Positions 42,865-52,390 are shown, counted from the stretch's first letter. The stretch: DNA of 64,000 bases from Desulfovermiculus halophilus DSM 18834 (GCF_000620765.1 NZ_JIAK01000008.1:96001-160000), one strand, 5' to 3'. Notes: generated from the sequence alone by a model not told the origin. A program made the numbers and translations.

Positions 42865-44023
42865 TAGTGGACCTCGACCTGTGGACAGGCCGTTTTGGAC
42901 TCCGGGAGTGCTGATCCTGCTTGCCTTTATGCTTGCCGGAGGGATTGGACTGGCGGCGCGATTCATCGGCGGCCTGGGGCCGGTCACCAATCTGGACAAT
43001 GCCAATCCGTGGGGCCTGTGGATAGCGGTGGACGTTGCCTCCGGAGTTGCCTTGGCTGCGGGGGGATTTACAACCGCTTTTTTGGCCCACATCCTGGGGA
43101 AAGAGTATTATGAGCCCATCGTCCGGCCGGCGCTTTTGACTGCGGCTTTGGGGTACACCTTTGTCGCTTTCGGTGTGTTCATCGATATCGGCCGACCATG
43201 GGCCGTCTGGAAGCCGGTATTTTTTCAAAACCATGATTCTGCACTGTTTGAAGTGGCTATGTGCGTCATGACCTATCTGGCTGTGCTCTGGATAGAGTTC
43301 ATCCCGGTGCTCGCAGAACGGTTCAAGCACAAGATAGGATTGTTGGCCCTACTGGACCGGGGCCTGGACAAGACCATCTGGATCTTCACAATCCTTGGGG
43401 TGGTCCTGTCCTGCATGCATCAATCCAGCCTGGGCACTCTGATGCTCATTGCCCCGACAAAAGTGCACGAACTGTGGTACACACCCCTTCTTCCTCTGCT
43501 CTTTCTCACCTCGGCAATCGCCGTTGGATATCCAATGGTTATTTTCGAGACAACCATCGCCACAACCTCATTGCGGCTGAGATCGGAAATACAGATTCTG
43601 GAGCCTCTTTCCAGATTCGTGATCATCACTCTGGGCCTGTATCTGGGGTTAAAATTGGGAGATCTTGCCTACAGGGGGGCATTGGACCTCATCTTTGAAG
43701 GCACTGCAGCCAGCTGGTTTTTTCTGGTCGAGCTGGCTGTCGGAGGCATCCTGCCCTGGCTCATGCTCCTGTCGCCCGCGGTACGCAGATCCCGACGGGG
43801 GCTTTTCGCCGCTGCCAGCTTAATCGTCGGCGGGGTCCTTCTGAACCGGATCAATGTGTTTATCGTTGCCTATAATGCGCAGCTTCACGGCACATCGTAT
43901 ACGCCGAGCCTTCTGGAGTTTGTGGTCACTGCCGGATGCATTGCCACCATCATGTTTCTGTACAGGCTCTTTGTCACCTATCTCCCGGTTATCCATGCCC
44001 AAAAGCTGGAGGTGAAGCAATGA
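42857..44023 (+). CDS. NrfD/HybB-type membrane subunit
   Basis: A 388-residue polytopic protein of the NrfD/HybB family, with the same landmarks as the formate dehydrogenase anchor at 22913 ([21 protein letters not shown] and [20 protein letters not shown]). It is expected to react with menaquinol in the membrane and pass electrons to or from the Fe-S subunit. ATG 42857 lies inside the preceding gene (8-nt overlap) and the cytochrome ATG overlaps its stop (ATGA), so all three are translationally coupled. No molybdopterin subunit accompanies it. Confidence 0.9.
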   Translation: MSNSGPRPVDRPFWTPGVLILLAFMLAGGIGLAARFIGGLGPVTNLDNANPWGLWIAVDVASGVALAAGGFTTAFLAHILGKEYYEPIVRPALLTAALGYTFVAFGVFIDIGRPWAVWKPVFFQNHDSALFEVAMCVMTYLAVLWIEFIPVLAERFKHKIGLLALLDRGLDKTIWIFTILGVVLSCMHQSSLGTLMLIAPTKVHELWYTPLLPLLFLTSAIAVGYPMVIFETTIATTSLRLRSEIQILEPLSRFVIITLGLYLGLKLGDLAYRGALDLIFEGTAASWFFLVELAVGGILPWLMLLSPAVRRSRRGLFAAASLIVGGVLLNRINVFIVAYNAQLHGTSYTPSLLEFVVTAGCIATIMFLYRLFVTYLPVIHAQKLEVKQ

Positions 44024-46140
44024 AAGTGAGACTGCATCCCCCCGATATCTTTTTGGAAGGACCAAAGAAACGCAAGACTGCGGTTTTTCTGTGCTTCATC
44101 CTGGGGATCACGGCATCAAGCATGACGACGGCCCCTGCCGCTCCCGGCCCGGAAGTGCGGACCGAGCAGGAGCAGGCCCGAGTTCATGCCGCCCAGAGAT
44201 ATCCCTTTATAGCCGAAGTGGAGCGGGAAGATCCGGTGTTGCGCAAGCTCCGCCTGCACAGGATGGGGCTGGACAGCGGGGACATCACCCATGAATATTT
44301 TCTGCTATCCAGTCCTGTGGTCAATGCCGATACGGACACCTATCAACCGGTGCGGTTCATGCACTCCAAGCACGCCTCCGCGTTAAACGACAACTGTGCG
44401 GCCTGTCACCACTACCGGCCGGCAGATAAAGAACAATCAGAGACTGTAGCCTGCCGGGCCTGCCACAAGGAGCAGTCCCATCCCCAGGCTCCGAGCCGGG
44501 TGGGCCTGAAATCCGCATATCATCAAAAGTGCATGGGATGTCATAAGGACATGAACCAAGGGCCTACAGGGTGCCAGGGCTGCCACAGGAAGAACCCGCC
44601 GGATCATACGAATCTGGTCAGCCTGCCGGAAGATCCCCAACCAAGAGAAGTGACCCAAGCCTGTCTTGGCTGCCATGAAGATGAGGCCCGCGATTTTGTG
44701 ACCACGGCTCATTGGCTGTGGAAAGGTCCGGCGAGCTACACGGTGAACAGACAGCATCAGGAGATCGGCAAGGCCAATATAACCCTGAACAACTTCTGAA
44801 TTAATCCCAACAGCAACGAGTCTCGTTGCACTTCATGCCACGCTGGCTACGGTTGGAAAGACGACAGTTTTGACTTTTCGCGGCTGGAAAACATCGACTG
44901 CCTGGTGTGCCACGATACCACAGGGAAGTACACAAAGACCCCTACCGGGGCCGGGATGCCCGATCCGGACATCGATCTGGCCCAGATTGCCCGTAATGTG
45001 GGGCCAACCAGCAGAGAGACCTGCGGAAGCTGTCATTTTTCCGGTGGAGGAGGCGATCATGTCAAACACGCCAATATGGGCAGCGAGCTGAATGATCCAT
45101 GCAGGACCTGTGATATCCACATGGGCGGATATGACTTTACCTGCACGGAATGCCATAGGACCACAAACCATAAAATTCCGGGCAAGTCCTCTTCAGTGGC
45201 TGCAACCGAGGGAACGACCCAGTGCATAGACTGCCACACCAAAGAGCCCCATTACGGGAATGATCTGTTGGATCATCATCTTAACGAACACTGCGATCAC
45301 ATCGCCTGCAACACCTGTCATTCCCCCTTGTACGCCAGAAGCCATCCCACAAAGATCTGGTGGGACTGGTCAGAGGCAGGGGACACGGACCGCCCTGTTC
45401 AGAAAGGGCCGCATGGCCAACCCCTGTATCACTGGAAGAAGGGGGTGTTTGGGTGGACCCAGAATGCCAAGCCGAGCTATGCGTGGTCCAATGGCTATAC
45501 CCAGCGGACCCTGGCTGGAGATACGGTTGATCTGGAAGGAAAGATCGTCGACCCGGATGCGTCCCAGAAGGAAAAGAAGCAGGGAGACTACGTGCATTTA
45601 GCCTCTCCGGTTGGAGACAAAACGGATCCGGATTCCAAGATCACCCCATTTAAGGTTATGCGCGGAGTCCAGCCCGCCGATCCGGAAACCAGCCTCCTGC
45701 TCCTGCCGCACCTTTTCCCCTATGGGCAAGAGGACACCACGGCCTATTGGAAGAATCTGGACTGGCAAAAGGCCTTTGAGGAAGGCATGCAGGCCTCTGG
45801 CTTGCCCTACAGTGGAGACTATGTCTGGGTCAGAACGGATATGTATTGGCGCATGGAACACGAAGTTCTGCCCAAGGAAGGGGCCTTGAAGTGCACCCAG
45901 TGTCACTCCGCGCTTCAGGGAGAAAAAACCTGTGATCGCTGTCATCGCCCCGCCCGGGCCGCAGACTTCACAGACCTGATGCAGGGCGGGGAGAGGATGC
46001 AGTCCGCAGAAGACAGCGGATGGGATCCAAAGCACCTGGAAAAGAAAAGCGATTTCTTGAATTTCAAGGATCTGGGGTATGAAGGGGATCCAATAATCCA
46101 CGGCGGAAGATTCAAGCGCCTTCCGCTGTCATTTGAGTAG
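44020..46140 (+). CDS. Multiheme c-type cytochrome with selenocysteine (octaheme tetrathionate-reductase family)
   Basis: ATG 44020 starts a 706-residue secreted cytochrome whose frame crosses an in-frame TGA at 44797-44799 (codon 260) and continues to 46140. I count 13 CXXCH motifs, five before the TGA and eight after, plus a CXXCD. From CLGCHEDEARDFVTTAHW onward it resembles the octaheme tetrathionate reductase (OTR) family; there a conserved NNFCI is expected, and here it reads NNF-Sec-I, just before CTSCHAGYGW. The N-terminal part is an additional c3-like domain with four hemes. It is a likely periplasmic oxyanion or sulfur-compound reductase, wired through the NrfD/Fe-S pair. Gene callers would split it. 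Confidence 0.85.
44813..44829 (+). promoter_or_regulatory. SECIS-like hairpin of the cytochrome
   Basis: GCAACGA-GUC-UCGUUGC: seven perfect pairs with a GUC loop that begins at nucleotide 21 after the UGA. The loop lacks the second G of the usual GGU, so this is the least canonical of the seven. Confidence 0.5.
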
Positions 46141-46302
46141 CTCCACAGCCTTGAGAGGTTGCAGGCGGAGCTGTGGCCTCCTTCTTGCGCTCTTTGACAG
46201 CTGTATCCAGTTGTGTCCAGGGCATAGGGCATACTTGACACCACCATGTTTTGACCCGTATGCCACAAAGAAAGGAAAACACTCAGATTCCTGAGAAGGA
46301 CG

Positions 46303-46331
46303 AAGGCCCTTGAGCTTATTTCAAGGGCCTT
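46303..46331 (+). terminator. Terminator of the Fe-S/NrfD/cytochrome operon
   Basis: AAGGCCCTTGA / TCAAGGGCCTT, a perfect 11-bp stem with a 7-nt loop and a short T-rich tail, about 160 nt after the cytochrome stop. Confidence 0.65.
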
Positions 46332-46379
46332 TGTATTCTCCTGAGGGCACGACAGTCCTGGATACAAGGATCATGCGGC

Positions 46380-47828
46380 ATGCAATTCATTCAATGGTGG
46401 TTTATTACCCTGCTGGGGATCTTTCAGCTCTATGCAGCTGGGCATGCCTTGCTGTACAAACGGGATCCCAAGGCTTCATGGGCCTGGATAGCCACCTGCA
46501 TCCTCCTTCCTCCCTTCGGGGCCATCCTCTACTTTCTGCTGGGCATCAACCGGGTGCGGACCAAGGCCAAGAGTCTGAAATGGTATTGGCCCCTGGTCCA
46601 TATTGAGTTTCCCCCGCCGCAGGAAAATACCTGCCTGGCCCCGATTCAAGCCATGCCCAACCTGGAAGGAGTATCCCCAACCTTTCGGCGCATCGCCGAT
46701 ATCTCGGAGGCGGTGACCAAGCGTCCACTGCTGTGCCAGAACCGGGTTGCTCCGCTCTTCAACGGAGAGCAGGCCTTTCCGGCCATGCTTCAGGCCATTG
46801 ATGCCGCAGAGCACAGCGTCTATCTGCAAACCTATATCTTTGAAACCAACGATACCGGCCAGCGGTTTATCCAGGCCTTGCAGCGGGCCCAGGCCAGAGG
46901 CGTGGATGTGCGGGTCATAGTGGACGGAATCGGGGAACTCTATTTCTGGCCCAGGGCCAGCAAGCTCCTTTCTCGAAAAAAAGTGCCTTGCGCCCGGTTC
47001 ATGCCCCTGCGTCTTTTTCCGCCCTCCGCATTTATCAATCTGCGCAATCACCGCAAGATCCTGACCGTGGATGGAAAGACCGGCTTCACCGGGGGGATGA
47101 ATATCGGGGACCGGCACCTGTTCGACAAGCTGTCCAAGGCCTCCCGGGTCAAGGACGTGCATTTTCAGTGCTCAGGGCCGATAGTGGCCCAGATGGAGCA
47201 GGTGTTCCTGGAAGACTGGGGGTTTTGTACCGGGGATGAGGAACTAAATCCGTCCGAGCTCAAGCTGGAATCCTCAGGTCCGGCCGTTTGCCGGTCCATT
47301 ACCGTGGGGCCGAACCAGGACCTGAACAAGCTGAGCATGATCCTGGTCGGGGCCATCTCCCAGGCCCAGGACGAGGTCATGATCATGACCCCGTACTTTT
47401 TGCCCAACCGCGAACTGGTCGGAGCCCTGCAGGCCGCTGCCCTGCGCGGGGTGAGGGTGAACATCGTCCTGCCGGGGAAGAACAACCTGCCTTATGTCCA
47501 CTGGGCGACCCGCAACATGCTCTGGGAGCTTTTGCAGTACGGGGTTCGGGTGTTCTATCAGCCCCCTCCGTTTAACCATTCCAAGCTGTTTTTGGTTGAC
47601 GATTGCTACGGCCAGATAGGCTCGGCCAACCTCGATCCCCGCAGTCTGCGCCTGAACTTTGAAATGGTGGTTGAGTTCCACGATCAGGAACTGATTGCAT
47701 CCCTGACCCGCCACGTGCTGGACACCATCCAGATCTCCAGAGAGGAAACCCTGGAGCAAGTGGACGGCAGATCCCTCCCGGCCAGGGTCAGGGATTCCTT
47801 TTTCTGGCTCTTTTCCCCGTACTTTTAA
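46380..47828 (+). CDS. cls: Cardiolipin synthase (phospholipase D family)
   Basis: A 482-residue protein with two N-terminal membrane helices (FQWWFITLLGIFQLY region and WIATCILLPPFGAILYFLLG) and two PLD HKD motifs, NHRKILTVDGKTGFTGG and NHSKLFLVDDCYGQIGSANLD, as in ClsA. It condenses two phosphatidylglycerol molecules to cardiolipin at the inner membrane. Its TAA stop lies inside the target duplication of MITE copy E, which inserted directly at the 3' end without altering the protein. Confidence 0.93.
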   Translation: MQFIQWWFITLLGIFQLYAAGHALLYKRDPKASWAWIATCILLPPFGAILYFLLGINRVRTKAKSLKWYWPLVHIEFPPPQENTCLAPIQAMPNLEGVSPTFRRIADISEAVTKRPLLCQNRVAPLFNGEQAFPAMLQAIDAAEHSVYLQTYIFETNDTGQRFIQALQRAQARGVDVRVIVDGIGELYFWPRASKLLSRKKVPCARFMPLRLFPPSAFINLRNHRKILTVDGKTGFTGGMNIGDRHLFDKLSKASRVKDVHFQCSGPIVAQMEQVFLEDWGFCTGDEELNPSELKLESSGPAVCRSITVGPNQDLNKLSMILVGAISQAQDEVMIMTPYFLPNRELVGALQAAALRGVRVNIVLPGKNNLPYVHWATRNMLWELLQYGVRVFYQPPPFNHSKLFLVDDCYGQIGSANLDPRSLRLNFEMVVEFHDQELIASLTRHVLDTIQISREETLEQVDGRSLPARVRDSFFWLFSPYF

Positions 47829-47830
47829 TC

Positions 47831-48112
47831 GGCTCTTCGACACAGAAAGTGGAATTGCCTACATAAGAGTTTGCCGTCTCTTCTGTGTGCCGTAAGCGGC
47901 AGGCCCGCACATTTTCTTGGTCCCGCCAAAAGGGGGAAACCAGGCACTCACATGCATGATATGCTCAGTCCATCTGAAAACAAGGTCCAGCATGTGAGTG
48001 CCAGGAGGGGGCAGGGATCCCCCTTTGGCGGGGCTTAGAAAATACCGGGCCGAAAGTGGGCACACAGAAGAGATGGCAAACTCCAAAAATCCACAGGCTA
48101 CGTCGAAGAACC
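47831..48112 (+). mobile_element. MITE copy E (282 bp, perfect 8-bp target duplication)
   Basis: GGCTCTTCGACACAG...CTACGTCGAAGAACC, nearly identical to copy C. The flanks are TTTTAATC at 47823-47830 and 48113-48120, a perfect 8-bp duplication that contains the TAA stop of the cardiolipin synthase gene. Confidence 0.95.
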
Positions 48113-48174
48113 TTTTAATCCGACGGGGACATCTCAACTGCGCGGAGTCGTTGGTGAGCAGGCCGCGGTTGCCC

Positions 48175-48690
48175 TCAAACCAGGCTTTTGGCCGCATCCA
48201 GAATAGGGCCGTAGTCCGGTTCCTCAGTCACCTCGGAAACAAGCTGCACATAGCGCACGGTCCTGGACTGATCCAGAACAAAGACCGCCCGGGCCAGCAG
48301 GCGCAGCTCCTTGATCAACACCCCGTAGTTTTGACCGAAAGAAGCCTCCCGGTGATCGGAGACAGTGAGGACCTGATCCACACCGGCCGCACCGCACCAG
48401 CGCTTTTGGGCAAAGGGCAGGTCCATGCTGACGGTGACGATCTTGATGTCCTGGCTTAAGTTGGCCGCTTCGGTGTTGAACCGCCTGGTCTCCATGTCAC
48501 AGACATCTGTATCCAGAGAGGGCACAGAGGAAATGATCAGCACCTTGTGTTCAAGGTCCTGCAAGGTGAGAGGATTGAGGTCCGTATCCACCGTCCGGAA
48601 GTCCGGGGCCGGGCTCCCGGTGGTGATCTCCGGACCGACCAGGGTCAACGGGTTGCCTTTCATAGTGATCAGTCCTGTACGTTCCTGCAT
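48175..48690 (-). CDS. tpx: Thiol peroxidase
   Basis: A 171-residue Tpx-type atypical 2-Cys peroxiredoxin. The peroxidatic Cys64 is in PSLDTDVCD (usual PSLDTPVCD) and the resolving Cys99 in KRWCGAAG. It reduces peroxides with electrons from thioredoxin in the cytoplasm. ATG 48690 is preceded by GGAGG. It lies upstream of MITE copy E and next to the MoxR/VWA pair. Confidence 0.94.
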   Translation of the reverse strand: MQERTGLITMKGNPLTLVGPEITTGSPAPDFRTVDTDLNPLTLQDLEHKVLIISSVPSLDTDVCDMETRRFNTEAANLSQDIKIVTVSMDLPFAQKRWCGAAGVDQVLTVSDHREASFGQNYGVLIKELRLLARAVFVLDQSRTVRYVQLVSEVTEEPDYGPILDAAKSLV

Positions 48691-48725
48691 AGCGCCCTCC
48701 TGTGTTTGGGGTGAAACCTGTCATT

Positions 48726-49931
48726 CTACGCCGGCGCACCGGGCTGTCCCTTGAGATACTGCACAGCCTGTTCCAAGCCGTCCATGCTCAGCTCAAACAT
48801 GGGAAAGACCTGGCGGATCATGCCGATGGTCCGGGTATAGGGCCACTGGGCCGCCATCTTGGGATTGAGCCACACCGAGTAGGGAAAGGACCGGGCCAGA
48901 AGCTGCAAACGGTCGATGCTCGGCTGTCCAGACGTTTCCTCCTGATGGATGGAGCCGTCCCTGGCCATGAGTTCATACGGGGCCATGCTCGCGTCTCCGA
49001 CGATAATCAACCGGGTATGCGAGTCCCAGGTGACCATATCGTCCACCTTCACCCGGCGGTTGCGGCGGCGGGGATCGGCCCACAAAAAGTCGTAGATGGT
49101 ATTGTGGAAATAGAGGATCTTCAGATCCTGAAACTGGGCTCTGGCGTGGGAAAACAGGGTGGTGACCACCTGCACGTAGGGGTCCATGGACCAGCCGCCG
49201 TTGTCGATAGCCAGAATAACCTTCAGCCTGTCCCGCAGGCTGCGGCGAAAGATCAGCTCTATCTCACCGGCCTTTTTGACCGTTTCCCTGATGGTCTCGT
49301 CCACGTCCAGGATGTCCTTGGGGCCTTCGGGCACCAGGCGGGTAAGCTTTTTCAGGGCCTCGCCGATCCGGGCCTGGGTCAATGGACCTTCCTGGGCATA
49401 GTCCCGATAGCGGCGATCCATGGCCACCTTGAGCGCGGACTGACTGCGGGAGGCGCCGCCCACCCGCATGCCTCCGGGGTGATGCCCGGAATGGCCGACA
49501 GGCGAGGTGCCTCCGGTTCCGATCCATTTGCTGCCCCCGTGATGCTCCCCGTCCTGATCCCGCAGGCGCTGGTAGAAGTAGTCCACCAGCTCCTGGGGGG
49601 ACATGCCGGACAGCTCTGTTTCGTCCATACCCAGAGCCTGAGCCAGTTCGGCCGGATCGTGCAGCCAGTCCTGGAGCATCTGCTTGATCCAGTCCTCGAG
49701 CTCTTTGTTTTCAGGCTCCTCCAGGGTCTGGCCCTGAAAGTAGTGGGCAAAGACCCGGTCATAGAGATCAAAGTGCTTTTCGTTCTTCACCAGCAGGCAT
49801 CTGGCCGCGGTGTAGAAATCGTCAAGATCGGCGATCAGCCCCCGGCGCAGGGCTGTCTGGAGGCGCAGGAATGCAGTGGGGGACACCGGGACCCCGTGCT
49901 GGCGCAGGAGGAAAAAAAAGGGAATGAACAT
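48726..49931 (-). CDS. VWA-domain (CoxE-like) protein with altered MIDAS
   Basis: A 401-residue protein. The first 200 residues match the CoxE/YehP-type region that precedes a von Willebrand A domain, with a His/Gly-rich linker (GEHHGGSKWIGTGGTSPVGHSGHHPGGM). The VWA domain starts at KVILAIDNGGWSMD (residues 243-248, DNGGWS); this is the DxSxS-type metal site with the first Ser replaced by Gly. It partners the AAA+ ATPase gene immediately upstream (5 nt between them), the usual MoxR-VWA chaperone pair that matures metalloenzymes or complexes. The substrate is unknown. Confidence 0.85.
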   Translation of the reverse strand: MFIPFFFLLRQHGVPVSPTAFLRLQTALRRGLIADLDDFYTAARCLLVKNEKHFDLYDRVFAHYFQGQTLEEPENKELEDWIKQMLQDWLHDPAELAQALGMDETELSGMSPQELVDYFYQRLRDQDGEHHGGSKWIGTGGTSPVGHSGHHPGGMRVGGASRSQSALKVAMDRRYRDYAQEGPLTQARIGEALKKLTRLVPEGPKDILDVDETIRETVKKAGEIELIFRRSLRDRLKVILAIDNGGWSMDPYVQVVTTLFSHARAQFQDLKILYFHNTIYDFLWADPRRRNRRVKVDDMVTWDSHTRLIIVGDASMAPYELMARDGSIHQEETSGQPSIDRLQLLARSFPYSVWLNPKMAAQWPYTRTIGMIRQVFPMFELSMDGLEQAVQYLKGQPGAPA

Positions 49932-49936
49932 ATGGG

Positions 49937-50785
49937 CTACAGCCGTCCCAGATTGGCTTGGGCCCGCTCAAGATCCTGACTTTTCTTGAACAGGGTCCCC
50001 AGGTAGGGGAGGTTTCCTTTCTTCAGCTCCTTGGGGGTGACTTCCGGATCGTGCTGCACAGCCCGGATCCAATTGATCAGCTCTCTGGTGGCCGGTTTTT
50101 TCTCAATCCCCGGCAGATCGCGAAGGGCATAGAAGGCCCGAACGCACTGCTGCATCACCTCGTTGGCCAGGTCGGGAAAATGCGTGCGCACTATGTCCTG
50201 CATCATATCCGGGTCGGGAAAAGCGATATGGTGAAAGTTGCATCGGCCTAGGAAGGGCTCGGACAGGTCCTTCTTGGCGTTGGAGGTGATGATGATCACC
50301 GGCCGGTGCTTGGCCCGGATGGTCTTGTCGATCTCTATGATGTCAAACTCCATCTGATCCAGGATATCCAGCATGTCGTCCTGGAAATCGGAATCAGCCT
50401 TGTCGATCTCATCAATGAGCAGGACCACTCTCTGATCGGACATGAAGGCCTGTCCGATTTTGCCCATGGAGATGTACTCCTCGATGTTGCTCACATCCCG
50501 GCTGGAGTCCCCGAAACGGCTGTCGTTGAGCCGGGTCAGGGTATCGTACTGATACAGGGTGTCCACCAGCTTGAGTGTGGACTTCACATTCAGAACAATC
50601 AGCGGCATATCCAGGGCCTCGGCCACGGCGTGGGCCAGCATGGTCTTGCCGGTCCCGGGTTCGCCCTTGAGGAGTAAGGGCATTTCCAAGGCCATGGAAA
50701 TATTGACTATCTTGGCCAGCTCCCGGTCCAGTACATAGCTTGAGCTTTGGTGACAGGTGGTTTGCAGGTCATCGTTTGCGAGCAT
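49937..50785 (-). CDS. MoxR-family AAA+ ATPase
   Basis: A 282-residue AAA+ ATPase. Walker A is GEPGTGKT (residues 41-48), Walker B is VVLLIDEIDK, sensor 1 is VIIITSNAKKDL, and the arginine finger region is EPFLGRCNFHHIAF. It is closest to the MoxR/CoxD type that works with VWA proteins to assemble metalloenzymes. ATG 50785 follows GGAGAACCT; a longer frame adds seven residues. It is transcribed just before the VWA gene. Confidence 0.93.
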   Translation of the reverse strand: MLANDDLQTTCHQSSSYVLDRELAKIVNISMALEMPLLLKGEPGTGKTMLAHAVAEALDMPLIVLNVKSTLKLVDTLYQYDTLTRLNDSRFGDSSRDVSNIEEYISMGKIGQAFMSDQRVVLLIDEIDKADSDFQDDMLDILDQMEFDIIEIDKTIRAKHRPVIIITSNAKKDLSEPFLGRCNFHHIAFPDPDMMQDIVRTHFPDLANEVMQQCVRAFYALRDLPGIEKKPATRELINWIRAVQHDPEVTPKELKKGNLPYLGTLFKKSQDLERAQANLGRL

Positions 50786-51031
50786 AGGTTCTCCTTCAAT
50801 CTCCAATTACGCGTGTTCGAGGTGTGATGTAAGGATGTAGCACAGGCGGCAGCTCAAATAAAGCAGGTCCGGACCATCCCTCCGGCCTCAGGTGCAGCGT
50901 CTTTGATGAGCATGGTGCGCTCCCTTATTCGGGGTGTTGTGTTGCACCCTTATTTGCTTTACAATTTCCTCCCTGGCTACGAGGGAACATGACATCTCAC
51001 CAATACACTGAACACATGAGGAGAGCGAGGC

Positions 51032-51373
51032 ATGAGCCAAGAGACCCTGAAGGAACTGCAAACAGGAATCACCAAGCTGGCCAGGACGAATAAGGATATG
51101 GTCCGGGCCATGATGAACCTCTCGGAAACCGCGGCCCGGGAGGGGGCACTGCCCCGGAAGATGAAAAAGCTCATCTTCGTCGCCCTGGCTGTCCAGCAGC
51201 GGTGCAGCTACTGCATCTCGCATCACGTCCATGACGCTCTGGAATCCGGGGCCACGGCCGAGGAGATCTATGAAGCCGCCGAGGTCGCCGTCGCCATGGG
51301 CGGGGGGCCGAGCCTGGCCTACACCGCCACCCTGGTCCGGGAAGCTGTGGAATCCTTTGCTCAGAACGGGTGA
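51032..51373 (+). CDS. AhpD-like carboxymuconolactone decarboxylase family protein
   Basis: A 113-residue CMD-family protein with the redox motif QQRCSYCISHHVHDALESGAT (CXXC-xxxH) of AhpD-type alkylhydroperoxidases, flanked by helices typical of the family. It probably takes part in thiol-based peroxide reduction in the cytoplasm. ATG 51032 follows AGGAGAGCGAGGC. It is a single gene with a palindromic hairpin after its stop. Confidence 0.9.
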   Translation: MSQETLKELQTGITKLARTNKDMVRAMMNLSETAAREGALPRKMKKLIFVALAVQQRCSYCISHHVHDALESGATAEEIYEAAEVAVAMGGGPSLAYTATLVREAVESFAQNG

Positions 51374-51416
51374 AGCCCATGCATGCACAGCACAATCACT
51401 GTCCATTTCTTCTCCA

Positions 51417-51485
51417 CCCGGCACTCACTTGGCGTATGAATGATCAAGGTATGCTTGAAATTTTGGCCTGCAAGTGAGTGCCGGG
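51417..51485. repeat. Stand-alone CACTCACTTG palindrome
   Basis: CCCGGCACTCACTT at the left and AAGTGAGTGCCGGG at the right (arms at 51417-51432 and 51471-51485) with a spacer of about 40 nt. It has the same arm sequence as the core of the 282-bp MITEs and of the element at 54381, but without their terminal repeats. The function is unknown; it separates convergent genes. Confidence 0.65.
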
Positions 51486-51504
51486 ACGCGCTCCTGCTGC
51501 CGGA

Positions 51505-52053
51505 TCATCCGTTCCCGGCAGTCAGCATGATTCCTCGAACCTTCTGATCCACTTCCCGCAGGTCGCGCTCGTCCGGCCGGCCCCGGATGTCCCCCAGGCG
51601 GCCCTGTTCAGACATCTGGCGCATATTCTCCGGGTGGTATTCGCCCACAAAGTACCATTCGTCCAGGATCATAAACCCGAGATGGTCGAAGAGCTGCCCC
51701 ATGTACTTCACCGCCGGGACGGCTTCACGTATGCCGGTGTGCACACCGCCGTAGGTGCAGTAGACAACAGCCTTTTTCTCCACCCGCTTGGGGGAGGCTG
51801 GTTTGATCTCCCCGGCCTGAGCATAGCCCTTGCGCAGCTTGGTGAACAGGTCCTGCATCGGCTTGCCCGGAAGCCAGGCATACACCCCGGATCCGGCAAA
51901 GACGAAATCGTAGTCCAGGATATCGATATCAGCGTCGGCCGTGGCTTTGACTGTATCTACCGTGTGCCCCAGCTGGGTGAGGGTGGAGGCGATTTGTTCC
52001 GCGACCTTGGTTGTGTTGCTGGTGGCGGTGTAATAAAGATTGAGAATCCGCAT
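51505..52053 (-). CDS. Flavodoxin-family protein
   Basis: From ATG 52053 (GGAGG upstream) a 182-residue protein with the N-terminal FMN-phosphate loop YYTATSNTTKVAEQI (T-x-T-x-N-T type), a second loop FVFAGSGVYAWLPGKPM, and a third contact region VVYCTYGGVHTGIREA. It is longer than short-chain flavodoxins. It likely shuttles electrons between ferredoxin/NADH and acceptors. A long upstream open frame (to 52197) is not used. It is divergent from the TPP riboswitch. Confidence 0.88.
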   Translation of the reverse strand: MRILNLYYTATSNTTKVAEQIASTLTQLGHTVDTVKATADADIDILDYDFVFAGSGVYAWLPGKPMQDLFTKLRKGYAQAGEIKPASPKRVEKKAVVYCTYGGVHTGIREAVPAVKYMGQLFDHLGFMILDEWYFVGEYHPENMRQMSEQGRLGDIRGRPDERDLREVDQKVRGIMLTAGNG

Positions 52054-52201
52054 ACTGCTGACCTCCATTGATGTGTTTTTTGAGTTCTGTCCATGAAACA
52101 TAGGACCCACACTGCGTCTGTCAACCATACCGCCCGCAGAAGTCCTCGCCGCCATGAGGTTTACAAACCGGGGATCTGCAATTAGGCTTGTGCGCAAAAC
52201 G

Positions 52202-52280
52202 ACACGTTCCGGGGTGGCGGAAACGCCTGAGATGATACCCGTTGAACCTGATCCGGGTCGTTCCGGCGCAGGGAGATACG
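52202..52280 (+). promoter_or_regulatory. TPP riboswitch (THI element)
   Basis: The segment has the conserved riboswitch blocks: GGGGTG, CTGAGATGATACCC, GAACCTGATCCGGGT and CGCAGGGAGA. It is followed by an intrinsic terminator and the thiL-thiD genes, so binding of thiamin pyrophosphate should terminate transcription before the operon. Confidence 0.95.
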
Positions 52281-52304
52281 ATCACCGTCAGTGCACCATG
52301 TCAG

Positions 52305-52332
52305 GCCGCTTCCCTCTGGAAGCGGCTTTTTT
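52305..52332 (+). terminator. Riboswitch expression-platform terminator
   Basis: GCCGCTTCC / GGAAGCGGC (9-bp perfect stem, 4-nt loop) followed by T6, 30 nt after the THI aptamer. Confidence 0.9.
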
Positions 52333-52390
52333 CATGCCCCCTGCTTTGGGTTCAGGAAGCCCTGCGGACACAATGCATCCGGGAGAGCCT

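Noticed and set aside
37926..48112. Short ORFs inside the palindromic elements
   Set aside because: They arise from the repeats and are not conserved in frame between copies.
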